A stretch of 28,193 bases of DNA from CAYSIX01 sp964431205 (GTDB taxonomy: Bacteria; Planctomycetota; Phycisphaerae; Phycisphaerales; Phycisphaeraceae), in contig CAYSIX010000019.1 in the NCBI GenBank assembly GCA_964431205.1, positions 1 to 28,193 of the forward strand, in the 5' to 3' direction. The notes below the pieces were generated by a model. It worked only from the letters and a program-made list of their open reading frames with translations, made no database searches and was not told the DNA's origin. The stretch's first letter is position 1. Every line of letters starts with the position of its first letter. Of this stretch, positions 14,614 through 22,833 are shown piece by piece. Both the position numbers and the translations under genes were made by a program.

Positions 14614-15720
14614 ATGAAACCGGCCTGCATCCTGACCGCCGCCCTGTGCGGCCTCGGTATCGCCGGCGCCGCTCCGGCGCAGGTGATGATGAACGTTCAG
14701 CACGACCAGGCGTTCAACGCCTTCGACGGCGTGCTCGCCGACAACGACCTGATCGCCGACAAGATCGCCACGGAATTGGAGGGCGACCTGGGCTGGCACC
14801 CGGCCAACCCCGCCTCCGGCGCGCCCGAGCACCCGTTCGGCCTGTCCACCTTCACCAACGGTGTCGGCAACCAGGGCGCCGTGGACGGCCTGCTCAACGA
14901 CTTCCCCGGCGACGGCCTGCCCACCAAGAAGGTCCAGTACGACTTCGACGGCCCGGTCGACATCGGCGCGATCAACATCCTCACCGGCAACTCCAACGAC
15001 CCCGACGGCCGCGTGTTCAACACCGTGGTCATCCGCATCTCCAAGGACAACGGCGCGACGTTCACCAACTTCGCCGGCGAGGGCGGCACCGTCACCTACG
15101 ACCCCAAGCCCTTCGTGGACCCCAACGAGGACGTGATCGACGGCGACCCGTTCGAGATCCCCAACGGCGACTACTTCCAGTCCGACCCGACCGGGACGGT
15201 CAACAGCCCGGACACGACGGCCTGGAGCTCGACGTTCATGAACATCATGGACGCCAGCGGCGTGCTGGCCACGGGCGTGACGAACATCCAGTTCGACTTC
15301 TACGCCGTCCACCACAACGACAACACGATCGAGGACCCGTTCTTCGGCGAGAACCCGTTCACGGGCGTGGATGACAATCTCCAGCCGCTGACCGGCGACG
15401 CGGACGGCGACGGGGACGTGGACGCGTTCGACCTGGGGCTGTGGCAGACGCAGTTCGGCATGACGGGCGACGGTCTGACCGCGGACTTCGACGACGACGG
15501 GGACGTGGACGCGTTCGACCTGGGGCTGTGGCAGACGAACTTCGGCGGGGAGGCCGAGGCGCGGCTGAGCCACCCCCAGGAGCCCTGGCCGATCACCTCG
15601 CCGCTGGTCTGGGAGATCGACGTGCTGGCGCCGGTGGCGACCGCGGCGATCCCGGAGCCGGGCACGGCGATGCTGGCGCTGGCGGGCCTGGTCGCGGCGG
15701 GGCTGCGGCGGCGCGTCTGA
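14614..15720 (+). CDS. PEP-CTERM surface protein with inserted dockerin-like pair
   Basis: The 368-residue protein has a signal peptide (ILTAALCGLGIAGAAPAQ) and ends with IPEPGTAMLALAGLVAAGLRRRV, a clear PEP-CTERM signal for exosortase sorting. Between them lies a beta-rich domain (QYDFDGPVDIGAINILTG, TVVIRISKDNGATF, GDYFQSDPTGTVNS), resembling a discoidin/galactose-binding fold and closely related to the next gene. At about residues 260-310 two calcium-loop repeats with DGDVDAFDLGLWQT lie 29 codons apart. Alignment with the paralogue shows they interrupt the domain just before its last strand (SPLVWEIDV). AGGAGG at 14601-14606 fixes ATG 14614; the frame is open to 14527. No enzyme motif is seen. 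I infer a surface carbohydrate-binding or structural protein. Confidence 0.82.
   Translation: MKPACILTAALCGLGIAGAAPAQVMMNVQHDQAFNAFDGVLADNDLIADKIATELEGDLGWHPANPASGAPEHPFGLSTFTNGVGNQGAVDGLLNDFPGDGLPTKKVQYDFDGPVDIGAINILTGNSNDPDGRVFNTVVIRISKDNGATFTNFAGEGGTVTYDPKPFVDPNEDVIDGDPFEIPNGDYFQSDPTGTVNSPDTTAWSSTFMNIMDASGVLATGVTNIQFDFYAVHHNDNTIEDPFFGENPFTGVDDNLQPLTGDADGDGDVDAFDLGLWQTQFGMTGDGLTADFDDDGDVDAFDLGLWQTNFGGEAEARLSHPQEPWPITSPLVWEIDVLAPVATAAIPEPGTAMLALAGLVAAGLRRRV
15409..15537 (+). repeat. Dockerin-like DNA repeat pair in the PEP-CTERM gene
   Basis: A 42-base sequence occurs identically at 15409-15450 and 15496-15537, 87 bases (29 codons) apart. It encodes DGDVDAFDLGLWQT. Identity at every codon third position points to recent duplication or conversion rather than protein-level selection alone. 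Confidence 0.9.
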
Positions 15721-15736
15721 ACGGTTTGTGAACGTT

Positions 15737-15771
15737 CGGTTACCCGGCGCAAACCCGGGTAACCGATTTTT
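15737..15771 (+). terminator. Rho-independent terminator
   Basis: CGGTTACCCGG (15737-15747) pairs perfectly with CCGGGTAACCG (15755-15765) across a 7-base loop, and ATTTTT follows. It begins 17 bases after the stop of the first PEP-CTERM gene and should end the regulator, pseudopilin-like and PEP-CTERM transcript. Confidence 0.88.
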
Positions 15772-15775
15772 GATC

Positions 15776-15803
15776 TTGATCCGAAGCGGGGCGCGGGTAT
15801 GCT
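15776..15803 (+). promoter_or_regulatory. Candidate promoter of the second PEP-CTERM gene
   Basis: TTGATC (15776-15781) and TATGCT (15798-15803) are 16 bases apart and follow directly after the terminator. A start near 15810 would give an unusually long leader of about 208 bases. Confidence 0.4.
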
Positions 15804-15842
15804 TGTATCGACCTCAACTCGACTGGGTTCTGGAGCCGGGGA

Positions 15843-15915
15843 GAAAGGAGGCTGCATCAAGACGATTCGACCCGGTGGGTGCGTCGATCGGCCCTGGTTG
15901 TCGCACCCTCCTTTC
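15843..15915 (+). ncRNA. Candidate structured 5' leader element
   Basis: GAAAGGAGG (15843-15851) is complementary to CCTCCTTTC (15907-15915), and inside it GGGTGCG (about 15877-15883) is complementary to CGCACCC (15902-15908), competing or stacking with the outer stem; a small ACCC-GGT-GGGT hairpin is also possible (15870-15879). The outer stem sequesters a Shine-Dalgarno-like GGAGG. The element lies in the leader of the second PEP-CTERM gene, about 100 bases before its real ribosome-binding site. I recognise no known riboswitch class. Confidence 0.35.
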
Positions 15916-16017
15916 ATGAACTCACCGGGCCGCGGCCGGTCGGCCTCGCCCCGCGACGGAGCATAAGCGTACTGTTTGTTTGAAGTTTCTTTTCACATTG
16001 CACAGGAGGATGAGAGA

Positions 16018-16779
16018 ATGAGATGGTTCCTTTCGATGATGGGCGCGGGGCTGCTGGCCGGGACGGCCGGCGCGGCCGTGACGTCCACGACGTCGCACAG
16101 CACCGACGTCAACGGCCTGACGATCGTCAGCGGCGACGTCCTCGACGGGCTGATCGCCACCGAGCTGCCCGCCGACACCGGCTGGCACCCGGCGAACACC
16201 AACCCCGCCGATCAGTTGCCGGCCCTGACCGACGGCGCGGGCATGCTCGGCAGCGGGCTGACCGGCCTGCTCAATGACTTCCCCGGCGCCGGCAACCCCA
16301 CCAAGAGCATCCAGTACGACCTGGCCGCGCCGACCGACCTGGCGCGCATCCACGTCTACAGCGGCAACAACGGGACGGACGGCCGTATCTTCTCGACCAC
16401 GGTCGTCCGCTACTCGACCGACAACGGCGCAACGTTCGACGAGCTGGGCTACTTCCAGTCCGACCCCTCGGGCACGGTGAACTCCGCCGAGAGCAACGGC
16501 TGGCGGGCCACGCTCGTCGAGATCTTCGACGACATGGGCGGCTCCCTGGCCGACGGCGTGACCAACCTGCAGTTCGATTTCTTCTCGGTGAGCAACACCC
16601 AGGGCCGTATGGACGATCCGTTCACGGGCACGAATCCGTTCACGAGCACCGATGACGGTTTCGATGCGGCGTTCGAGTCGCCACTGATCCTGGAGATCGA
16701 CGTCGTCGAGGTCCCGGAGCCGGCCACGCTGGGGCTGGTCGGCCTGGGCGCGCTTGGCCTGTTGCGTCGGCGCCGTTGA
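16018..16779 (+). CDS. PEP-CTERM surface protein, paralogue without dockerin-like repeats
   Basis: The 253-residue protein begins with MRWFLSMMGAGLLAGTAGAA, a signal peptide, and ends with VPEPATLGLVGLGALGLLRRRR, a textbook PEP-CTERM tail. The body matches the preceding protein block by block: GWHPAN, LLNDFPG, VVRYSTDNGATF, YFQSDPSGTVNS, TNLQFDFFSV, DPFTGTNPFT. It lacks the 29-codon repeat pair and a short segment after NGATF. AGGAGG at 16004-16009 lies eight bases before ATG 16018. It is separated from its paralogue by a strong terminator and has its own long leader, so the two copies are probably expressed independently. A sugar-binding or architectural surface role is inferred from fold and neighbours. 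Confidence 0.82.
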   Translation: MRWFLSMMGAGLLAGTAGAAVTSTTSHSTDVNGLTIVSGDVLDGLIATELPADTGWHPANTNPADQLPALTDGAGMLGSGLTGLLNDFPGAGNPTKSIQYDLAAPTDLARIHVYSGNNGTDGRIFSTTVVRYSTDNGATFDELGYFQSDPSGTVNSAESNGWRATLVEIFDDMGGSLADGVTNLQFDFFSVSNTQGRMDDPFTGTNPFTSTDDGFDAAFESPLILEIDVVEVPEPATLGLVGLGALGLLRRRR

Positions 16780-16806
16780 ACCGCGGACGCCACTGAACGA
16801 ATGCCT

Positions 16807-16834
16807 CGGCGGAGCGCTTGACGGCGCTCCGCCG
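16807..16834 (+). terminator. Strong GC hairpin after the second PEP-CTERM gene
   Basis: CGGCGGAGCGC (16807-16817) pairs perfectly with GCGCTCCGCCG (16824-16834) across a 6-base loop. No T-run follows, so termination may be partial, or the hairpin may protect the upstream mRNA 3' end. It lies 28 bases after the stop codon. Confidence 0.6.
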
Positions 16835-16883
16835 GCTTCACCGTACGACCTTCCCTCACCCGATCCACAGACGGGCCACCATC

Positions 16884-18788
16884 ATGCCGATCCGACCCCT
16901 GCCCGCGGCGATCGCCCTGCTCGTCGCCGCCACCGTGCACGCCGCCGAACCCCACGCCACCCTGCTGGTCAACTGGACGCACCCGACCCGCTCGGTCAAC
17001 CGCGCCCTGTTCAGCATGGAGGGCGTCGCCAAGGTCTGGCACGTCAGCCGCGAGCACCCGAAGCTGATGGACAGCTACCTGCGCTTGAACCCCCACGGCA
17101 CGCACGCGCGCATGGAGACGTGGATCCACCTGCTCGAACCCGAGAACGACAACGACGACCCGCACACCTTCAACTGGGACGCGCTGCGCCCGCAGGAGAT
17201 GATCCGCTTCATCGAGGACCGCCAGGCGTTTGAAACGTTCCTGGACGAGATCGGCGTCGAGCGGCTGTCGCTGCTGTGCTACAACGTGGACTGGAACCGC
17301 TCGGGCGACGAGGACGACCCGGTCGCGTCGAAGCCCGAGTGGGCCGAGTTCGCCGCCGCGGTGGTGCACGATTACAACGGCGACGACCCGGCGGACCCGC
17401 CGAAGCTGCGCCACGTCGAGCTGTGGAACGAGCCGAACCTGCCGATGTTCTACGGCGGAACGCGGGATTCGTACTTCGAGCTGTTCCGCATCGCGGCGGA
17501 GCGGCTGCACCGCGAATACCCGGGCGTGTCGGTCGGCGGGCCGGCGCTGACGCCCGCGCCCTGGGCCGACCCCGAGGGCTGGTACCGCGACTTCATCGAC
17601 GAGGTCGGCGTCCACGCCGATCACGTGATCCACCACATCTACCACGGCGCGACGGACCGCACGCCGCGGGACCTGGCGGATGAGCTGGTTCAGAAGTCGG
17701 ACATGTTCCGGGCGCTGCCGGGCAAGGCGCGCGGGCGGATCGCGCTGACCGAGACGGACGCGTGGATGGGCGGCTGGCCGAAGGTGCAGTACCTGCTCGG
17801 CCGGCACTTCCGCTTCCTCGAGATCCAGGACCGCATCCTGGCGATCCACCAGTTCACGGTCGTGGCGTACAACGAGTCGGGCGATCACATCTTCGGCATG
17901 ATCGACCACCACGGCGCGCCGCTGCTGGGCACGTACTGGCCCTACTGGCTGTTCCGCAACGTGATCGGAGACGAGGTCGAGGTGCTGCGACGCGGGGACG
18001 CGGCCGCCGAGCTGGACGTCGTGGCCACGCGACACGACCACGCCGGCGGCGCCCGGCTGCACACGGCGGTGGTGCACAACCCGACGGATCGGCCGATCTC
18101 GCTGGCGACGCGGCTGTACTTCGAGCCGGCCGGCAAGCCGCGCGTGCTCACGATCGACCGAGTCACGCGCGAGCATCAGGGCGTGGCCGCGGCGCACCGC
18201 ATCGACGCCGGCCGCGAGTCGCGGCGGGTGGAGCTGGAGCTGGGTCCCGGCGAGGCGGTGGCGCTGACGCTGCGGGAGGACGGGCGGCGGCACTTCGGCT
18301 TCGCGGACCTGAACCACCAGGAGCGGCCGTGGCTGGAGCTGGCCAGCGACGCCGAACGGTTCGAGGTCGGCGATGAGTTGCGTGTGACGGCGCGGGTGCT
18401 GAACACGACGCTGGAGCCGGTCTCGGGCCGGGTCGCCGTCGCGGGTCTGCCCGACGGCTGGACGTTCGAGCCGGTGTCGCCGGGCTCGGATCGGATCGAT
18501 GCGCTGGCGTTCGGGCAGGAGCGGGCGGTCGAGTTCACCGTGGTGGCCGCTTCCGAGCCGCCCCGCGACGAGCGCATGACCTTCACCGATCACAGCAAGC
18601 TGCAGGACCAGGCGTTCGGGGTGTCGCCGTTCGCGATTCTTCTCGGCGAGGGCGAGTCGGCCGACCGCGTGGCGAAAGCGCCCGGCCGCGGCTCGCTGCC
18701 CGTGGCGATCATCTGGAATCAGCCGAGCGAAGACGCCGACCCCGCATCCGAGTCCGAGGCCCCCCCTGCGCCGCCGGCCTTCGAGTGA
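16884..18788 (+). CDS. Secreted clan GH-A glycoside hydrolase (GH39-like)
   Basis: The 634-residue protein carries a signal peptide (PLPAAIALLVAATVHAAEP) and a TIM-barrel-like region with HVELWNEPN (Glu183, acid/base) and RIALTETDAW (Glu290, candidate nucleophile). After residue 350 or so come beta-rich modules, the last resembling an Ig-like NEW3-type domain (FEVGDELRVTARVLNTTLEPVSGRVAV). The layout recalls GH39 and related families acting on beta-linked sugars, but substrate cannot be deduced. ATG 16884 is chosen for the signal peptide; the frame is open to 16818. There is no PEP-CTERM tail or dockerin-like repeat, unlike the enzyme at 9710-11050. It is followed after 56 bases by the GH38 gene, very probably in one transcript. 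Confidence 0.75.
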   Translation: MPIRPLPAAIALLVAATVHAAEPHATLLVNWTHPTRSVNRALFSMEGVAKVWHVSREHPKLMDSYLRLNPHGTHARMETWIHLLEPENDNDDPHTFNWDALRPQEMIRFIEDRQAFETFLDEIGVERLSLLCYNVDWNRSGDEDDPVASKPEWAEFAAAVVHDYNGDDPADPPKLRHVELWNEPNLPMFYGGTRDSYFELFRIAAERLHREYPGVSVGGPALTPAPWADPEGWYRDFIDEVGVHADHVIHHIYHGATDRTPRDLADELVQKSDMFRALPGKARGRIALTETDAWMGGWPKVQYLLGRHFRFLEIQDRILAIHQFTVVAYNESGDHIFGMIDHHGAPLLGTYWPYWLFRNVIGDEVEVLRRGDAAAELDVVATRHDHAGGARLHTAVVHNPTDRPISLATRLYFEPAGKPRVLTIDRVTREHQGVAAAHRIDAGRESRRVELELGPGEAVALTLREDGRRHFGFADLNHQERPWLELASDAERFEVGDELRVTARVLNTTLEPVSGRVAVAGLPDGWTFEPVSPGSDRIDALAFGQERAVEFTVVAASEPPRDERMTFTDHSKLQDQAFGVSPFAILLGEGESADRVAKAPGRGSLPVAIIWNQPSEDADPASESEAPPAPPAFE

Positions 18789-18844
18789 TATCCTCGAACC
18801 CTCGCGACAAACCCGAACCCAACGCCCAACCCGACGAGATCACG

Positions 18845-21698
18845 ATGAGTCAGCTCGAAACGCAATCCGTCCCCACCCGCGCCACCGCGACCGACCGCCG
18901 ACGCGTCCACTACGTGCTCAGCACCCACTGGGACCGCGAGTGGTACCAGACCTTCCAGGACTACCGCCACCGGTTGGTCGGCCTGCTCGACAACGTGCTC
19001 GACGGCATCGCCGACGGCACGCTCCGCGGCCCGTTCCAGACCGACGGCCAGGCCATCATCCTCGAAGACTATCTCGAGGTCCGCCCCGAGCGACGCGAGC
19101 AGATCGAACGCTTCGCCCGCGAGAGCAAGCTCGTCATCGGCCCGTGGTACGTCCTGCCGGATGAGTTCCTCGTCTCGGGCGAGTCGATCATCCGCAACAT
19201 CCGCCTCGGCCGACAGATCGCCCGCGACTTCGGCGGCACGCCGTCACGCGCCGGCTTCGCCTGCGACCTGTTCGGGCACGTCAGCCAGCTCCCGCAGATC
19301 TTCGCCGGCTTCGGCATCGCCGGCGGATTCATCTGGCGCGGCGTCAACCTCCCCGACAAACGCCACGTCCGATGGATCGGCGCCGACGGCACCGAGCTGC
19401 CCTGTTACCGTTTCGGCCGCACCGGCTACTGCACCTACGCCTTCCACGTCCGCCGCGCGCCCGAGCCGGACTATACCCACGACCCCGAGAAGCAGAAGCG
19501 GTTCCTGCGCGAAATGATCGACGAGGAGGCCGCGGCCAGCGAGGTCGACGCCGTCCTGCTCTTTGACGGCGGGGACCACCTGGAGTGGGACCCGCAGGAC
19601 TACCGCGGGCTGCTGGCCTACGGGCGATCGCTTGAAAAGGACGGGGACGCGTCGTTCGAGCTGGTGCACTCGTCGCTGGACGGTTACCTCGAGGACATGC
19701 TCGAGCAGGCGGGCCGGGTCTCGACGGTCGTGGCGGGCGAGCTGCGTGAGCCGGGCCGGCACCCGGCGATCGAAGACTTCCAGTGGGTGATCCCGGGGGT
19801 GCTCTCGAGCCGGGTTTGGATCAAGCAGGCGAACGCGGCGTGCGAGTCGCTGCTGTGCCAGTGGGCCGAGCCGTTGGCGGCGTGGGCGTCGGACCTGCTG
19901 GGGCGCGAGTACCCCCAGGGGTTCCTCGACGTGGCGTGGAAGTGGCTGCTGAAGAACCACCCGCACGACTCGATCTGCGCGTGCAGCATCGATCAGGTGC
20001 ACGAGGACATGAAGTTCCGGTTCTCGCAGTGCCGGCAGATCGCCGAGCGGCAGTCGCGTGAGGCGATGCTGAGCGTGGCCGCGGCGATCGAGGGCGAGGT
20101 GAGCGAGGACGAGCTGCGGGTGGTGGTGTTCAACCCGCTGAGCCGACCGCTCGAGCAGACGGCGGAGCTGGTCCTCGAGATCCCGGCGGAGTGGCCGTGC
20201 TTCAATGAGTTCTTCGGCTTCGAGCCCAAGCCGGCGTTCCGCATCTACGACGCCGAGGGCAACGAGGTCCCGTACCAGCGGCTGGCGCAGCGGCCGGGCC
20301 GGCACCGCTTCCGCACCTGGCCGCACCGCTTCCCGCAGGGCTGGGCCGTGACCGAGGTCACCGTCAGCGTGCCGCTGTCGATCGCAGCGATGGGTTACAC
20401 CACGCTGACCGTCCGCCGCGGCGAGATGACGCCCGACGACCCGATCTACCGCAGCGCCCCGCTGTGGACCCGCCACCCCGATCGACCCGGCCTGGCGACC
20501 AGCGAACGCGCGATGGAGAACGAGTCGCTCCGCGTCGAGGTCGAATCCAACGGCACGATCACGCTCACCGACAAGCGCAGCGGCGAGCGATACGAGCGGC
20601 TGCTGACGTTCGAGGACACGGCCGACATCGGCGACGGGTGGTACCACGGCCAGGCGCAGAACGATCAGACGTTCGTCTCGACAGCGAGCGCCGCCGACGT
20701 GGCGCTGGTCCACGACGGGCCGATGGCCGCGACGTTCCGCGTCCGCACGACCATGCGCGTGCCGCGGCGGGTCGAGTTGGACCCAATCGCCGCCGTAGTG
20801 CCGGTAGGCNNNNNNNNNNCGCGTGCCGCGGCGGGTCGAGCGCCCGGAGCTGCGCCGCAGCGACGACTTCGCCGAGCTGACGATCGACAGCTACCTGACG
20901 CTGCGGCCCGGCCAGCCACGCGTCGAGGTGGAGACGATCGTGGACAACACGGCCGAGGACCATCGCCTGCGCGTGCTGCTGCCCAGCGGCGCGGCGGGCG
21001 CGAAGACGTACCTGGCCGACACGCCGTTCGACGTGGTCGAGCGCCCGATCACCCTGCGCGAGGACAACCACCTGTACCGCGAGCTGGAGGTCGAGACCAA
21101 GCCGCAGCAGTCGTTCACCGCGGTGCACGACGGGTCGCGCGGGCTGGCGGTGGTCAGCCGGGGTTTGTACGAGTCGGCCGTGCGGGACTTGCCGGAGCGG
21201 CCGATCGCGCTGACGCTGCTGCGCGGGACGCGCAAGACGGTGTTCACCGACGGCGAGCCGGGCGGGCAGGTCCTCGGCCGGCACGCGTTCCACTACTGGC
21301 TCGTGCCGCTGGCCGAGGCACCCGACGTGACGGAGCTGCTGCGCCTGGGCCAGCAGATCGCCGGCGGGCTCAGGGTTGTGCAACTGCGGCCGAAGGACGT
21401 CGAGCGCCACCGCGGCGAGCGCGCCGACCTGCCGCCCGCCGCGGGGTGGTTCGAGCTCGACGGCCGCGCGATCCTCACCAGCGCCCGGCGTGTCGGCGAC
21501 GACGCCGAGCTGCGTCTGTTCAACCCCACCGAAAGCGAGCAGGCGGTCGAGCTTCGCTTCGCCCACGTGCCACAAGGCGCGCGACTGGTCAACTTCGAGA
21601 GCGAGCCGATCGAGGGCGCGGTCGAGCTGCGAGACGAAACGCTGCGCCTCACGCTCGAACCGAAACAGATCCGGACGGTCAGTCTGCGGTTCGGTTGA
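18845..21698 (+). CDS. GH38 alpha-mannosidase, interrupted by an assembly gap
   Basis: GH38 enzymes remove alpha-linked mannose using a zinc ion. STHWDREWYQTF supplies His28 and Asp30, ACDLFGHVSQLPQI the nucleophile Asp141, and HPHDSICACSIDQVH the fourth ligand His374. Downstream lie the three-helix and large beta-sandwich regions, with DNTAEDHRLRVLLPSG near the end. The frame changes at the 10-N block, but a 21-base sequence occurs on both sides (20756-20776, 20820-20840); joining there gives MRVPRRVERPELRRSDD, the expected family sequence, and 929 residues in one frame. Bases 20777-20809 are probably an erroneous contig end. No signal peptide is seen, so the enzyme likely acts on imported oligosaccharides. 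GTG 18785, overlapping the upstream stop, is an alternative start. Confidence 0.9.
20777..20819. other. Probable false contig end plus 10-N gap
   Basis: Bases 20777-20809 do not fit the GH38 protein and lie between two copies of a 21-base overlap; 20810-20819 are N. Deleting 64 bases (tail, N block and one copy of the overlap) restores the frame exactly. Confidence 0.75.
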
Positions 21699-21720
21699 GC
21701 AGGGAAGGGAGCATTCAACG

Positions 21721-21744
21721 ACCCGCGTGCTTCAGCGAGCGGGT
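21721..21744. terminator. Weak hairpin between converging genes
   Basis: ACCCGC (21721-21726) pairs with GCGGGT (21739-21744) 23 bases after the GH38 stop, before the converging PEP-CTERM gene. There is no T-run. Confidence 0.3.
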
Positions 21745-21777
21745 GTTCCGCCGCCTTCACGGTCGCGGCTGGTTCGC

Positions 21778-22401
21778 TCACACGGAGCGGGCTCCAGCCC
21801 GCCGTCGCGACAGACACACGCCCGCCGCGCCCATCATTAACGCCGCCGCTCCCGGCTCGGGGATGATCCGAATGTTCACGTTCGCCGGCATCGTCTCCAA
21901 CGACAGCACATCAGTGAACACCTCGACTTCCACGTCCGTAATGGCGAACTCAGAGAGATCCGGAATACCGATCCGAGCAACTTCAACAGGAGCTTCGATG
22001 AGAAACTCAAAGTGCCCATCAAGGAACAGATCGAAGACACCGATGCTATAGATCACCGATGTCGGGCTTGACAGGTTCTGCGACGCCGTAAGCGGTAACA
22101 CATCATCCCCGGAGCGATCTACGAAGGCAACGACCACTGGCTCTCCGTCCTGAAACACCGTCGTTCTTGGAGCCAGATTTGCAACCGAATGCACGCCATG
22201 CATGTCAATTCGAAACGACGCAATCCCTGCCCGTATCTCACCCACTTCAGGAGGAACCACAGGATCGGCGTCAAGAAACAACCGGTACGTATCGGTTCCC
22301 TCAATCGGCACGACAATCAGATCCACCGGCACTGCGCATACCGAACCCGACAGGATGATCGACAAACAGCAGGCCATCCAAATTGGATCGTGTTTCCTCA
22401 T
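21778..22401 (-). CDS. Small PEP-CTERM protein of lower GC
   Basis: The 207-residue protein starts with a signal peptide (MACCLSIILSGSVCAVP) and ends with IIPEPGAAALMMGAAGVCLSRRR, a PEP-CTERM tail. The middle is beta-rich without a family I can name (VDLIVVPIEGTDTYRLFLDA, SFRIDMHGVHSV, FDLFLDGHFEFLIEAP). GGAGGTG lies eight bases before ATG 22401. Base composition differs from all neighbours: the 60-base lines at 22021 and 22201 have 30 and 32 G+C, against well over 40 in flanking genes, and third codon positions are mixed. This suggests recent transfer or a different history. It converges with the GH38 gene and lies just downstream of a LEPR/dockerin gene remnant on the same strand. Export and surface sorting are likely; function is unknown. 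Confidence 0.75.
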   Translation of the reverse strand: MRKHDPIWMACCLSIILSGSVCAVPVDLIVVPIEGTDTYRLFLDADPVVPPEVGEIRAGIASFRIDMHGVHSVANLAPRTTVFQDGEPVVVAFVDRSGDDVLPLTASQNLSSPTSVIYSIGVFDLFLDGHFEFLIEAPVEVARIGIPDLSEFAITDVEVEVFTDVLSLETMPANVNIRIIPEPGAAALMMGAAGVCLSRRRAGARSV

Positions 22402-22415
22402 AATCAGTCACCTCC

Positions 22416-22833
22416 CTACGTCTCAGCGCGTCTCCCGGCACTGAGCTGAATCAGGCCGAGATCAAAGCCGTCCACATCCCCGTCACCACCAGGGTCTTCT
22501 TGGGCGCCTGTTGCGCCGCTTCGTATCCCGAATCGTTCACGCCACGTCAGGAACGAATCAAAATGATCGCGCACGCCTTTAGCGGTCGCCCACGCGGTAC
22601 GAGTCGCCCAGGTCCACCCCTGTGGGCCGCTCGGGGTGATCGGTCACCGTGGTGGTGAACTCGACCCCGCCCGATTCGGCGTCCGCGAGCATCGGCGAGC
22701 CACTGAGCATGATGCGCGGCTCCAGAGGTTCAAACAACGGCGGCGAAACACGGTCGCGAGCGACCGTGGCACCCCGCTCAAAGACAGGTGGGACAGGCGT
22801 CCCGCCTGTCATCCGCCGCCCCCACTTCGTCAA
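22416..22833 (-). pseudogene. Collapsed LEPR/dockerin-type surface protein remnant
   Basis: One frame (22579-22833) encodes FEPLEPRIMLSG, the LEPR motif that marks the N-terminus of large planctomycete surface proteins, then stops after about 45 more residues. A second frame (stop at 22416-22418), overlapping it, encodes HFDSFLTWRERFG and GGDGDVDGFDLGLIQLS, which resemble the two calcium-loop repeats that normally close such proteins. The bulk of the expected protein, usually many hundreds of residues, is missing and the two ends are in different frames. I infer an internal deletion with a frameshift. Possible starts are TTG 22833 and ATG 22812; the latter falls in a REP-like palindrome. A short functional protein from the first frame cannot be excluded. 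Confidence 0.55.
22749..22810. repeat. Composite REP-like palindromes
   Basis: Two palindromes lie close together: CACGGTCGC-GA-GCGACCGTG (22749-22768) and GACAGGCG-TCC-CGCCTGTC (22792-22810). They overlap the beginning of the LEPR reading frame. Words of this kind are common in intergenic repeats of planctomycete genomes (recollection, not searched here). Confidence 0.65.

Noticed and set aside
13507..15573. A 688-codon minus-strand open frame across regulator, pseudopilin-like and PEP-CTERM genes
   Set aside because: It crosses three well-supported plus-strand genes with their ribosome-binding sites and has repetitive Val/Arg/His composition.
15843..15851. GAAAGGAGG as a ribosome-binding site for a short peptide
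   Set aside because: No start codon with a plausible open frame follows at the right spacing, and the sequence is the left arm of an inverted repeat.
16449..18593. A 714-codon minus-strand open frame
   Set aside because: It is antisense to the PEP-CTERM and GH-A genes, which have signal peptides and catalytic motifs in the other strand.
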